A DNA stretch of 64,000 nucleotides from Natronobacterium haloterrestre (GCF_900112205.1 NZ_FOKW01000001.1:558001-622000), one strand, 5' to 3'; positions 35,016 to 43,767 are shown, counted from the first letter of the stretch. Notes: generated from the letters alone by a model not told the origin. Numbers and translations: made by a program.

Positions 35016-35456
35016 CTACGGGCGGCCGTCGTCGGTGTCGATCGCCGCCCGAACCGCCGCGGTGAGCCGATCGGCCTCGTCGTCTCGGAGCCGATCCCGC
35101 GCCAGCGACAGCGAGACCCCGTCGTCCTCGAACCGCGGCAGCAGGTGGACGTGTGCGTGGTCGACGGTCCCGACGAGCGGACCGCTCGTATGAAAGACGC
35201 TGAACCCCTCGGGCTCGAGTGCCTCCTCGAGCGCGGCGGCGACGATCCGGACCGTCCGGAAGACGCCGGACGCATCGCCCGTCGTCAGCACTTCCCCCTC
35301 GTGGGCGCGGGGAACGATCAGGCTGTGGCCGGTCACTGCGGGGTGGTCGTCGAGGAACGCGATCGTCGTCTCGTCCTCGTAGAGGACGTTCGCCGCCCGG
35401 TCGCCGGCGACGATCTCGCAGAACTCGCAGTCGCGGTCGATGCTGTCGTCACCCAT
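35016..35456 (-). CDS. HIT-family hydrolase
   Basis: A 146-aa HIT protein. The catalytic His triad is HAHVHLLP near residue 101. The N-terminal CEFCEIVAG has the Cys pair found in zinc-binding HIT members. Members cleave nucleoside phosphoramidates or dinucleoside polyphosphates. A minus-strand TATA (gtacttatat, 35481-35490) places a leaderless start at 35456. It converges on the second trpB gene. Confidence 0.9.
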   Translation of the reverse strand: MGDDSIDRDCEFCEIVAGDRAANVLYEDETTIAFLDDHPAVTGHSLIVPRAHEGEVLTTGDASGVFRTVRIVAAALEEALEPEGFSVFHTSGPLVGTVDHAHVHLLPRFEDDGVSLSLARDRLRDDEADRLTAAVRAAIDTDDGRP

Positions 35457-35480
35457 ACTCGAGACATCTCGCGGACCGAC

Positions 35481-35490
35481 ATATAAGTAC
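35481..35490 (-). promoter_or_regulatory. TATA box of the HIT gene
   Basis: Minus-strand gtacttatat lies 25-34 nt upstream of the start at 35456. Confidence 0.6.
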
Positions 35491-35547
35491 CTCTACGTGT
35501 ACGGTCCGGAGGCGCTTCGGATCCCACGTTCGGCTCCCGCCCGTCGC

Positions 35548-36609
35548 TCAGAACAGGCCCTTGGACTCCTGTAACGACCGGTAGATCGTCAGGTACCGGT
35601 CCCGGACGACGTCCCGGTCGTAGTCGGCGAACCGTTCGTCGAACTCGCGGCGCTCGAGGTCGCCGGCCTCGAGAATGGCGTCGGCCAGTTCTTCCTCGCT
35701 GGTGGTCCGGAACCCGCGGTCCCACCCCTCCACGAGTTCGTGGGCGCTCGAGTCGACGTGGTACTCGATGATCCCGACACAGCCGGCCGCGAGCGCCCGC
35801 AGCATCTCCGTCGGGAAGACGCAGTGTTCGGCCGTCTGGGCGAAAACGTGTGCGCCGCGGTAGGCGGCGATCCGCTCCTCGAGCGAACACTCCCCGGCGA
35901 ACGTGATCCGGTCGTCGATCCGCAGGTCGCTCGCCAGCCCCTCGTACTCCTCGCGCCGGGGGCCGTCGCCGATCACCGTCGCGGTCCACTCCCGGTCCCG
36001 TAGTTCGGCCAGCCCCAGCAGGAGGCTCTCGAGGTTCGCCCCCTCGTCGAGCCGCCGTGCGTAGATCACGTCGACCGCGTCGCCCGCCGAGGTGTCCCGG
36101 ATACGGTCGACGTCGATCGGGTTCGGGACGACTTCGATGTCGTCGCCGTCGACGCCCCGTTCCCGGGCCCAGGTCGCGACGAGTTCCGACGGAACGACGA
36201 GCCGATCGGCCCGCCGCGTCACCCAGTCGGTCCAGCCGTCGCTCGCGGGCGCGTCGTCGCCGTACCACTCGAGGAGGAAGGGCACGCGGGCCAGGGTCGC
36301 GCCCCAACTCGCGGCGAGCACCTGGCTCGGCGGCCGCTCGCCCGCGTGGACGACGTCCGGGCCGAGGGAGGCGAGGGCAATCGGGAGCCGCGCGACGAAC
36401 GAGTGCCGGGCGTCGACGTGCGCCGCGAGCCCGTGGTAGGTTACGTCGTCGCGCTCGAACGTCCGGCCGTCGCCGTCCCAGAACCGCGCGCAGAAGACGT
36501 GGACGTCGTGGCCGGCGTCCCGAAGCAACTCGAGGACCGTCTGCAGTCGCCAGTTCGTCTCGGTATCGCGGTGGTGAACCGTTTCCAGCGAGACGACGGC
36601 GACGCGCAT
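35548..36609 (-). CDS. group 1 (GT4-type) glycosyltransferase
   Basis: A 353-aa GT-B fold glycosyltransferase starting MRVAVVSLETVHHRD. The N-terminal acceptor domain is followed by the donor domain: VVPNPIDVDRI, YARRLDEGANLESLLLGL, VIGDGPRREEYEGLA, FAGECSLEERIAAYRGAHVF, and EMLRALAAGCVGIIEYHVDS, the E-x7-E region. It uses a nucleotide sugar but acceptor and product are unknown. A minus-strand TATA (ctttttatcc, 36631-36640) supports the ATG at 36609 rather than the one at 36657. Confidence 0.88.
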   Translation of the reverse strand: MRVAVVSLETVHHRDTETNWRLQTVLELLRDAGHDVHVFCARFWDGDGRTFERDDVTYHGLAAHVDARHSFVARLPIALASLGPDVVHAGERPPSQVLAASWGATLARVPFLLEWYGDDAPASDGWTDWVTRRADRLVVPSELVATWARERGVDGDDIEVVPNPIDVDRIRDTSAGDAVDVIYARRLDEGANLESLLLGLAELRDREWTATVIGDGPRREEYEGLASDLRIDDRITFAGECSLEERIAAYRGAHVFAQTAEHCVFPTEMLRALAAGCVGIIEYHVDSSAHELVEGWDRGFRTTSEEELADAILEAGDLERREFDERFADYDRDVVRDRYLTIYRSLQESKGLF

Positions 36610-36921
36610 ATGCCGCGGCACGTAGCGACGGGATAAAAAGTCACTTCTTTCGTGCAATGAGTCATTACGGCTCGTCGCCGCCTCGCCCCGTTTTCGTCTC
36701 CAGCCGTGACGGCTACAGCGGCGCTGTCCGCCGTATTGGGGCGGTATCGGAACGGATCCGAGTCGACTCCGGGCGCTACGAAGCTCCCCTCACGGTCCAC
36801 CGCTTTACAAAAAACGGGATCGATCGCGAGTGATCAGGTCGACGTCGGTTCCTCGATTTTCTCCATCGCGCCCTCGGGTTCCTCGTCGATTTCGGTTGCG
36901 ATCTCGAGTTCGTCGTCCCCG
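36610..36921. other. intergenic region with a frame-shifted continuation of the Lys/Glu-repeat gene
   Basis: 312 bp. It holds the glycosyltransferase promoter near 36631-36640. Minus-strand positions 36834-36921 encode, in another frame than the annotated stop, an acidic stretch (GDDELEIATEIDEEPEGAM then EKIEEPTST and a TGA at 36834-36836) that looks like real C-terminal coding sequence of the repeat protein. The rest shows nothing. Confidence 0.5.
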
Positions 36922-38250
36922 TTACCGTTTTTCCGGGGAGTCTTCAACGGATTTACCCTCTTTGTCGTCCTTCTCATCGTACTCGTCGTCGTTCTTCTGA
37001 TCGTCTCTCTCGGTCTTCTCTTCAGCAGGCTTCTTCTGGTCGTCTTTCTCGGTTTTCTCCTCGGCGGACTTCTTCCCGATTTTCTCGGACTTCCCCTCAG
37101 CGGGCTCCTTCTTGTCGTCTTTCTCGATCTTCTCCTCAGCGGGTTCTTTCTTGTCGTCTTTCTCGATCTTCTTCTCAGCGGACTCTTTCTTGTCGTCTTT
37201 CTCGATCTTCTCCTCAGCGGGCTCTTTCTTGTCGTCTTTCTCGATCTTCTTCTCAGCGGACTCTTTCTTGTCGTCTTTCTCGATCTTCTTCTCAGCGGAC
37301 TCTTTCTTGTCGTCTTTCTCGATCTTCTCCTCAGCGGGCTCTTTCTCAGCTTTCTTCTCGAGAGGTTTCTCGTCGCTTCCCTGATCTTCGACGCTGACTT
37401 TTCCTTTGTCTTTCTGCTCGGCGACGGCTCGTTCGTCTACTTTCTTCACGCTATCACCTTTCTTTGCGTCCTCGTCGACCTTCTCGAGGCCCGTAACCGC
37501 GTCAGTCACGTCCACTGTCTCGAGCGTGATGACATACTTCGTGACGTGCTTCAGATCCGAATCGGCCGACAGCACGAGGAACGAACCGCTGGACTCGACC
37601 GCTGCTATCTCGTCTTCGTACGCGTCGATTCCCTCGGTCACCGCGGGCGGTATCTCGACGTCGACGTCGACGTTGACGTCGTCGACCGTACTTTCCGTCT
37701 CGCTCCCGTCGTCGGCCGCCGTCTCGCACTCGAGTTCGATCTCGGTTCGCTCGAGCGTCGCGTCCTCGCTTTCCGTCGAGAATTCGTACGCCCCGTCCGG
37801 TAGGTCGACGAACAGCAGGTAGCCGTCGGCCGGAACGGTGAGCGTAAGCGTGTACGTCGTGCCCGTAGCGTCGGTGTCGACGTCGGTCCGAAGCTGGGTC
37901 CGTGCCGATTGCGCATCGGCTTCAGCACCCGCCTCCGAGAACCGTTCGCTCTCGACCTGGATCGAGGTCGCGTCGTCACCGTCCCCCGTCCAGGCCGTGC
38001 TCACGTCTACGGCTTCGGTCGTCGGGTTCTCGACGAGTAGATAGTTCGTCCCGTCGTCACACCACTCCGTCACCGGGAGGTCGTCCCCGACCTCTTGCTC
38101 GGTCGCCTGGGCGGCTCCCCCTGCCGCCGCCCCAGCGGTCGCGGCGGTCATGCCCACGATCAGCATCGTCGTCACCAGCAGTAGCGACGGTTTCGGTAGC
38201 GCGGGTGTTGGTCCTCCCCGTTTCCTGTGCGATGGCTCTGTGTCTCTCAT
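36922..38250 (-). CDS. exported Lys/Glu-repeat protein
   Basis: A 442-aa protein. The hydrophobic stretch LLLVTTMLIVGMTAATAG (about residues 23-40) is a signal peptide or anchor. Residues ~55-260 form a beta-rich domain with two cysteines (TEWCDDGTNYLLVENP, ELECETAADD). From ~300 the protein is a tandem repeat of 13 residues (EPAEEKIEKDDKK / ESAEKKIEKDDKK), strongly charged but almost neutral overall. Such Lys density is unusual for a halophile. The family is not recognised. The end may be frameshifted. Confidence 0.7.
   Translation of the reverse strand: MRDTEPSHRKRGGPTPALPKPSLLLVTTMLIVGMTAATAGAAAGGAAQATEQEVGDDLPVTEWCDDGTNYLLVENPTTEAVDVSTAWTGDGDDATSIQVESERFSEAGAEADAQSARTQLRTDVDTDATGTTYTLTLTVPADGYLLFVDLPDGAYEFSTESEDATLERTEIELECETAADDGSETESTVDDVNVDVDVEIPPAVTEGIDAYEDEIAAVESSGSFLVLSADSDLKHVTKYVITLETVDVTDAVTGLEKVDEDAKKGDSVKKVDERAVAEQKDKGKVSVEDQGSDEKPLEKKAEKEPAEEKIEKDDKKESAEKKIEKDDKKESAEKKIEKDDKKEPAEEKIEKDDKKESAEKKIEKDDKKEPAEEKIEKDDKKEPAEGKSEKIGKKSAEEKTEKDDQKKPAEEKTERDDQKNDDEYDEKDDKEGKSVEDSPEKR
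37098..37336 (-). repeat. 39-bp tandem repeats encoding a 13-residue Lys/Glu unit
   Basis: The boundary cag-cgg recurs at 37098, 37137, 37176, 37215, 37254, 37293 and 37332, i.e. six perfect 39-bp steps, with more degenerate units continuing down to about 37000. Two unit variants (EPAEEK and ESAEKK) alternate, which fits expansion by duplication. Confidence 0.85.
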
Positions 38251-38597
38251 GATACCGAACGCCGGTACAATTCACAGTCGAGTTTCACTTTGTTATGGTC
38301 GGCAGACAGCACACGACCGACCGTGGTTTTGTACAGTGTTATTTCAATAGAAAGGAAAAGCACGAGAAAGCTCACTCCCAAGTTTGGATTGGACGAGATG
38401 AAACGATCCGGACCGTCGTTTAGTACCGTTACATGTCGGCGGACGGCCTGGAAATCCGTGATAGAATCCCTGCTCGAGGACGCGACCTCGCTTACGATCA
38501 CTCGAAGGCCTTGCAGCGAGCGCGAACGGTGATCGATGCGATATTACTTCGCGGACAGCACGGACGGAATTTTCGGCTGGGCCGGGGGTGGGGAGGG
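38251..38597. other. AT-richer intergenic region
   Basis: 347 bp with lower GC than the surroundings. No open frame shows family features; short frames on both strands have poor codon use. It holds the promoter of the Lys/Glu-repeat gene (minus strand, candidate ccataaca near 38293). A tgtaca occurs at 38333-38338 but without a second copy. Confidence 0.4.
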
Positions 38598-39308
38598 TTA
38601 GTCGTCCTGTTCCGCCTCCTCGAGAACGTCGTCGACGATAGAATCGAGGTCGTCGAAGACGGACTCTATGCCGTCGTCCTCGTCGCCGTCGTCTCCCTCG
38701 GTTGATTCGGGCGTCGAATCGGTTTCGTCGACGGTGTTGGCGTCGTTTTCGTCTTCGTCCTCGTCCTCGTCCTCGCGTTCGTCTTCGTTTTCATCCTCGT
38801 CCTCCCGCTCGTTTTCATCCTCGTCTTCACGATCGTCTTCGTCCTCGTCCTCGTCCTCGCGTTCGTCTTCGTCTTCATCCTCGGCTTCAGTTTCCTCCTG
38901 CTCGTCCTCGTCATCGGCTTCGTCCCCTCTCTCGTCTTCCTCATCACCGTCCCGTTCGTCGTCAGACGGTCCCTCGCTGTTCTCGCCGTCAGCGTCGGCA
39001 TCGTCGACGTCATCGTCCGAACTCGAGTCCTCGCCACCTCCGGCGTCCTCGTCGCTTTCTTCGTCGTCACTCTCGGAATCGGGGTCGTCGAAGCCGCTCT
39101 CGTTCGTCGCGGGCGACCCGGCGTCGCCGGCCGGGTCGTCCGCGCCGATCTGCTCGACGTCTCCGTCCGTCGACGCGGTCGGATCGGTGCTTGCGAACTC
39201 GGGTCCGACCACCGCAACCGTCGCGCCGAACGCGAACAGAACGACGACCACCGTCACCAGCACCGTCGCCACGTCGCGCGTTTCCAGGGCTGCGTTGGCG
39301 TTTCCCAT
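38598..39308 (-). CDS. membrane-anchored poly-acidic protein
   Basis: A 236-aa protein. One N-terminal helix (VATVLVTVVVVLFAFGATVAV, about residues 13-33, one side cytosolic) anchors a ~200-residue tail that is almost only Asp, Glu, Ser and Arg, with imperfect repeats of EDEDEREDEDEDE type (DNA about 38740-38900). The final ~25 residues (IESVFDDLDSIVDDVLEEAE) look like an amphipathic helix. It is the first gene of this strand pair and sits next to the Lys/Glu-repeat protein. Function unknown. A minus-strand TATA (cttaacaa, about 39336-39343) supports the start. Confidence 0.7.
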   Translation of the reverse strand: MGNANAALETRDVATVLVTVVVVLFAFGATVAVVGPEFASTDPTASTDGDVEQIGADDPAGDAGSPATNESGFDDPDSESDDEESDEDAGGGEDSSSDDDVDDADADGENSEGPSDDERDGDEEDERGDEADDEDEQEETEAEDEDEDEREDEDEDEDDREDEDENEREDEDENEDEREDEDEDEDENDANTVDETDSTPESTEGDDGDEDDGIESVFDDLDSIVDDVLEEAEQDD

Positions 39309-39541
39309 CGGTCCGGACTGTGCCCCGGGAGGGCTTTGTTAAGCACAGCAATGGCTCGGCGACCGCCGGCAACCGTTCGCCGCCGACTCGAGTAGCGTCG
39401 CCCCACAGCGGAGACCGATCACCGTCGACGGATGTAGGTCCGGACTACACCGCCGTATCGGTCGATATCGGCGAGCGGACGGCGACGGTCCGAACCGCCG
39501 GAACCCAAACGACTACCTCCTCGAGTCGATAGGGACCGGGT

Positions 39542-41464
39542 ATGAGTTCGCCTTCCGAGGCCGACGACGTCGATTCCGAGTCGAGCGGCGACGCCGCCGG
39601 ACCGTACGCCATCGAGCGGTACCTCAACGTTCGCAGCGCCTACGGCGCGTCGTTCGGGCCGGACGGCGATCGACTCTCGTTCCTGATGAACACGACCGGG
39701 ACGGCCCAGGTCTGGACGCTCGAGGGCCCCCGCGAGTGGCCCGAGCAGCGGACCTTCTACGAGGACGCGGTATCGTTCGCCTCGTGGTCGCCCGAGCGGC
39801 CGGAACTGATCTTCGGGATGGACGAGGGCGGCAACGAGCGCGCCCAGCTCTACCGGCTCGACGCCGACACGGGCGAGATCGAGAACCTGACGGCGAAGCC
39901 CGAGGCCAAACACCGCTGGGGCGGCTGGAGCCACGACGGCGACCGGTTCGCGTTCGCCTCGAACCGCCGCGACGAGTCCGTCTTCGACATCTACGTACAG
40001 CGACGGGACGAGACGGGCGACGTCGACGGGGGGAGCCCGTCTGCTCGAGAGACGTCGTCTCCCGCTGACGCCGAACTGGTCTACGAAGGCGACGGCTGGC
40101 TCTCGCTTGCAGGCTGGAGCCCCGACGACTCCCGGCTGCTGGTCTCGCAGGCGTACTCCAACTTCGATCAGGACCTGTACGTGCTCGACCTCGAGACGGA
40201 GGAACTCGAGCACCTCACGCCCCACGACGGCGACGTCCGGTATCAGAGCGCCAGTTGGGCGCCCGACGGCGAGGGGATCTACCTCGTTACGGACCACGGC
40301 GACGCGGACACGCTCTATCTCGCCTATCTCGACCTCGAGACGAAGACCCTCGAGACGGTCGTCGAGGGGGACGGGTGGAACGTCGACGGCATCGCGCTGG
40401 ACGACGAGACGGGGCGGTTCGTCTACTCGCGGAACGTCGAGGGGTACACCGAGTTGACCGTCGGCGAGTTCGACGCCGACGACCCGACTGCGTTCGAGAC
40501 GTTCCCCCAACCGGACCTGCCGGGTGGCGTCTCCGGCGGCGTGAGTTTCGACCCAGGCGCCGAACGGTTCGCGGTGTCGACGACGGGCGATACGGTCAAC
40601 ACGAACGTCTTCGTCGTCGATATCGAGACCGGCGAGACCGAACGCTGGACCGACGCGCCGACCGCGGGCATTCCGCCGGAAACCTTCGACGAGTCGGAAC
40701 TGGTCCACGTCGAGAGCTTCGACGGGTTGGAGGTGCCCGGCTTCCTCACGCTTCCGGACGACCCCGCCTGGAACGGGAGCGACGGCGCGCCCGTCATCGT
40801 CGACATCCACGGCGGCCCCGAGAGCCAGCGCCGACCCTCGTTCTCGAGCGTCAAGCAGTACTTCCTCGACCGTGGCTACGCCTACTTCGAACCGAACGTT
40901 CGCGGCTCCTCGGGCTACGGCGCCGACTACGCCGCGCTCGACGACGTCGAGAACCGGATGGACTCGGTCGCGGACATCGAGGCCTGCGTCGAGTGGTTGG
41001 GGGATCACCCCGCGATCGACCCCGACCGGATCGCCGCGAAGGGGGGCTCCTACGGCGGGTTCATGGTGCTCGCCGCGCTGACCGAGTATCCGGACCTCTG
41101 GGCGGCCGGCATCGACGTCGTCGGCATCGCCAACTTCGTCACCTTCCTCGAGAACACCGGCGACTGGCGCCGGGAACTCCGCGAGGCCGAGTACGGCAGC
41201 CTCGAGGACGACCGCGAGTTCCTGGAGGAGATCTCGCCGACGAACAACGTCGAGAACATCGAGGCCCCGCTGTTCGTCCTCCACGGCGAGAACGACCCCC
41301 GGGTGCCGGTCGGCGAGGCCGAGCAGATCGCCGAGCAGGCAGAGAAGCAGGGCGTCCCCGTACGCAAGTTGATCTTCGAGGACGAGGGCCACGGCTTCTC
41401 GAAGCTGGAGAACCGCATCGAGGCCTACTCCGAGATCGCCGACTTCCTGGACGAACACGTCTGA
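39542..41464 (+). CDS. prolyl oligopeptidase family (S9) serine peptidase
   Basis: A 640-aa peptidase. The first ~390 residues are a beta-propeller with WD40/TolB-like repeats (KHRWGGWSHDGDRFAFAS, ASWAPDGEGIYLVT). The C-terminal alpha/beta-hydrolase domain has the triad Ser in KGGSYGGFMVLAAL, Asp in ENDPRVPVGEAEQ and His in EDEGHGFSKLENR, plus the oxyanion region DIHGGPESQ. It has no signal peptide and is probably cytosolic, trimming peptides. An in-frame hairpin pair sits in the propeller at 40025-40061. Confidence 0.93.
   Translation: MSSPSEADDVDSESSGDAAGPYAIERYLNVRSAYGASFGPDGDRLSFLMNTTGTAQVWTLEGPREWPEQRTFYEDAVSFASWSPERPELIFGMDEGGNERAQLYRLDADTGEIENLTAKPEAKHRWGGWSHDGDRFAFASNRRDESVFDIYVQRRDETGDVDGGSPSARETSSPADAELVYEGDGWLSLAGWSPDDSRLLVSQAYSNFDQDLYVLDLETEELEHLTPHDGDVRYQSASWAPDGEGIYLVTDHGDADTLYLAYLDLETKTLETVVEGDGWNVDGIALDDETGRFVYSRNVEGYTELTVGEFDADDPTAFETFPQPDLPGGVSGGVSFDPGAERFAVSTTGDTVNTNVFVVDIETGETERWTDAPTAGIPPETFDESELVHVESFDGLEVPGFLTLPDDPAWNGSDGAPVIVDIHGGPESQRRPSFSSVKQYFLDRGYAYFEPNVRGSSGYGADYAALDDVENRMDSVADIEACVEWLGDHPAIDPDRIAAKGGSYGGFMVLAALTEYPDLWAAGIDVVGIANFVTFLENTGDWRRELREAEYGSLEDDREFLEEISPTNNVENIEAPLFVLHGENDPRVPVGEAEQIAEQAEKQGVPVRKLIFEDEGHGFSKLENRIEAYSEIADFLDEHV
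40025..40061. repeat. two hairpins inside the S9 peptidase gene
   Basis: gacggg-gggag-cccgtc (40025-40041) and gagac-gtc-gtctc (40049-40061). They encode DVDGGSPSARETSSPADAE in the propeller and are weaker than those in the YkgJ-like gene. Confidence 0.5.
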
Positions 41465-41600
41465 TCGCGTTCGCGGCGTCGGTTCGTCCGGGCTGTCGGG
41501 GCATCGAGGGGGACGGCAGCGATCCGTCCGGACCGTCGGGGACCGATAGGGTGCTCCTTCCGGGCGAACCCTTATCAGCGGTTTTCTGGTAGCGGACCAC

Positions 41601-41999
41601 ATGCGAATGGAGCTCCGGGTCTGCAAGCACTGCTACGAGGGGGACCACGGCAATCCGCGGAAGACGGCGGTGACGAACGACATGGTCGAATGTGCCCGGA
41701 CGATCCGGGAGTACAAGGACCTGATCGAGATCGACTCGCTGTACGTGACGATGGTCGAGGAGGGCGACAGCGGCGGCGCGGAGGCGCTGTCGGTCTACGT
41801 CGCGAGTATCCGCGAGAACCAGGTAGAGATCAACGACACGCAACTCGTCATGGAGGACGACGACGACAACGTCCTCGTCTATCCCGAACCCGAGGACATC
41901 CTCGAGGTGCTGACGCGCAACCTCGACCAGATCGCCGATCAGACGCGCCAGGACGTCTCGGTCGAACTCTCCCCGGAGAGCGCGGAGATCCTCACCTGA
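41601..41999 (+). CDS. conserved haloarchaeal protein with N-terminal CxxC
   Basis: A 132-aa protein starting MRMELRVCKHCYEGDHGN. The CKHC pair could bind zinc. The body is mixed alpha/beta (SLYVTMVEEGDSGGAEALSV, LVYPEPEDILEVLTRNL) with no known catalytic motif. I do not recognise the family. The TATA-like cttatcag near 41571 is about 25-30 nt upstream of the ATG, so the message is leaderless. An ATG two codons later is also possible. Confidence 0.75.
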   Translation: MRMELRVCKHCYEGDHGNPRKTAVTNDMVECARTIREYKDLIEIDSLYVTMVEEGDSGGAEALSVYVASIRENQVEINDTQLVMEDDDDNVLVYPEPEDILEVLTRNLDQIADQTRQDVSVELSPESAEILT

Positions 42000-42087
42000 T
42001 GCGTACCGGGTCGCCGGTCCGCCTCGAGACGGTCGGGGTTGCAACGGTAACGCCGATCGTTTTCAGGGAGGTCGGAGTAGGGAGCCC

Positions 42088-42348
42088 ATGGGATTTCGAA
42101 CCGCAGTCGAGCACAACCCCCTGGTCGCGTTCGGCCTCCTGTTCGCGGCGGTGTGGACCGGCGTCGTCGGGGTTCAGATCGTCAGCCAGATGCGTGGGGT
42201 CACGCCCGGTAGCTGGGTCGGCCAGCACGGATTCGGCGGACTGATGGGCCTGATCGTGATGGGCGCGTTCCTGGCGCTCGTCCTCGTCGCGTTCGCCGAA
42301 CTCGGCGAGCCGGATCCCGCGCCGGCGGAGTGGCCGCCGGAGGAGTGA
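42088..42348 (+). CDS. small two-helix membrane protein
   Basis: An 86-aa protein with hydrophobic segments LVAFGLLFAAVWTGVVGVQI and 'GLIVMGAFLALVLVAFAEL' separated by a short polar turn, and an acidic C-terminus. No motif is recognised. It is one of four small genes in tandem on this strand. Confidence 0.7.
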   Translation: MGFRTAVEHNPLVAFGLLFAAVWTGVVGVQIVSQMRGVTPGSWVGQHGFGGLMGLIVMGAFLALVLVAFAELGEPDPAPAEWPPEE

Positions 42349-42455
42349 TTCTCGATGGCCGCTGATCCAGGCCCCGAACCGGCGACTCGCCGGTCCCGCC
42401 CGCTGCGGGACGAACCACGCCGCTCGAGCGCGACCGACGGAGGTGCCGCGCCGGG

Positions 42456-42821
42456 ATGACGTCGCCGATCGCCATCTCCGTCAGCGACCGGTTCCGTGAT
42501 GCCGCGGCCGAGTGGGGCGACGACCGCCTCATGGACGTCGAGGACGCCCTCGAGGTCAAGGCCGAACAGGCGCTGCTCGAGATCGAACACCTCGTGGCCG
42601 GCGAGACCGACGTCACCTTCGAGGTCGACGTCGACGGCGGGACGATCCGCCACGAGCCGAGCGACGACCTCGCCGCGTTCCTCGAGCGCCAGGCCAACGC
42701 ACACGGCGTCGACCCCGCGGCGGTCCTCGAGATGCACGTCGACCTGTTCGCGCGGGCGTTCCTCGAGGACGGGGGCGACGCGGCGGAATCGACGCCGGAC
42801 GACCCCCGTCCCGGTCGGTAG
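42456..42821 (+). CDS. small acidic protein of unknown function
   Basis: A 121-aa protein with 'ALEVKAEQALLEIEHLVAGE' and DVTFEVDVDGGTIRHEPSDD followed by a helical region (LAAFLERQANAHGVDPAAVL). No cysteines or membrane helix. The pattern looks like a small globular alpha/beta protein; no family recognised. Confidence 0.65.
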   Translation: MTSPIAISVSDRFRDAAAEWGDDRLMDVEDALEVKAEQALLEIEHLVAGETDVTFEVDVDGGTIRHEPSDDLAAFLERQANAHGVDPAAVLEMHVDLFARAFLEDGGDAAESTPDDPRPGR

Positions 42822-42914
42822 CGCCGGCTCGAGCGGATCGAACCAGTCGCCGGGGATGAAATACGGGCGAACCGTCAACCAACTATTTCCGTGCGAGCGG
42901 CTCACACGTACACC

Positions 42915-43112
42915 ATGGGTCACACGAACTGGGAGACGACCGCCGGCGTCGACGAGAAGCGCAGCAAGAAGGTCTGGACGCACACGGCTCCCCACTACGT
43001 CAACGACGGCGAGTGCGACGGGGAGGTCTCGTTCTCCGAGGAGGTGCTCGCCGGGTTCGTCGACGACGAGGAATCGGACGACGAGGCCGAGGAGACGGCG
43101 GCCGAGCGGTAA
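42915..43112 (+). CDS. 65-aa small acidic protein
   Basis: Starts MGHTNWETTAGVDEKRSKKV. It has an aromatic, charged core (WTHTAPHYVNDGECDG) and an acidic tail. A single Cys and several His are present but no recognisable metal site. The ATG at 42915 is preferred to a GTG at 42891. It converges on the TorD-like gene. Confidence 0.6.
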   Translation: MGHTNWETTAGVDEKRSKKVWTHTAPHYVNDGECDGEVSFSEEVLAGFVDDEESDDEAEETAAER

Positions 43113-43134
43113 TCCGGGCGCGACCAGCCCCGAC

Positions 43135-43767
43135 TCAGGCCATCCCGGTCGCGATCTCCTCCTCGAACGCGACGTAGCCCTCGAGTACGTCGGCGACCGC
43201 TGCGTAGAACGGTTCGTCCGTTCGCTCGCGGACGTCGTCCGCGAGGTCGTCGATCCACTCCGAGAGGTGTTCCTGGTGGAAGACCCGCTGGTAACCGAAC
43301 GTTTCCTCGTAGCCCTCGCCTTGTCGCCGGACGAGATTCCGGAGGAAGGCCAGCTCTACGGCGACGTAATCGTTCTCCTCGGGGTAGTCCTCCGGCGGGG
43401 ACCAGCCGGCGGCCCCGTAGCTGGCCTCGACCTCGGCCAGCCCCGCTCCGCGAAAGTCGGTGTCCTCGCGGTAGTAGGTCTCGTGGGGGAGGATCGGCGG
43501 CCGCGGCCCGACGAACAGGCGGGTGAACTCCCGCTCGAGGTCGTCCCGGACCGCCTCGACGTCGCGGCCCTCGTTGTCCGCGACGAACGCCTCGAGTCGC
43601 TCGAACCCCCGATCGAGCGGCTCGCCGACGCTCCCGTCCGGGACGGCGATCTCGTCGTCCAGCAGCGTCTCGACGAACTCCCGGCTCGGCACGTCGGCGA
43701 ACGCGTCGATCAGGAAGTTCACCAGCTCGAGCCGCGCCTCGTAGAGGGCCTCCTGGTCGACGCTCAT
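43135..43767 (-). CDS. TorD-like chaperone of the formate dehydrogenase locus
   Basis: A 210-aa TorD/DmsD-family protein: REFTRLFVGPRPPILPHETY, then YYREDTDFRGAGLAEVEAS and a helical tail with DYVAVELAFLRNLVRRQGEG and FHQEHLSEWIDDL. It overlaps the start side of the upstream 716-aa Fe-S protein gene by 4 nt (ATGA), so both belong to one unit. The most likely client is the Tat-exported catalytic subunit encoded divergently at 46168. Confidence 0.88.
   Translation of the reverse strand: MSVDQEALYEARLELVNFLIDAFADVPSREFVETLLDDEIAVPDGSVGEPLDRGFERLEAFVADNEGRDVEAVRDDLEREFTRLFVGPRPPILPHETYYREDTDFRGAGLAEVEASYGAAGWSPPEDYPEENDYVAVELAFLRNLVRRQGEGYEETFGYQRVFHQEHLSEWIDDLADDVRERTDEPFYAAVADVLEGYVAFEEEIATGMA

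Noticed and set aside
37098-37336. Possible CRISPR array
   Set aside because: The 39-bp units are contiguous without spacers and encode a 13-residue peptide repeat in frame.
38247-38501. 84-aa minus-strand frame in the AT-richer intergenic region
   Set aside because: Poor codon use for this genome, no motif and overlap with the promoter of the Lys/Glu-repeat gene.
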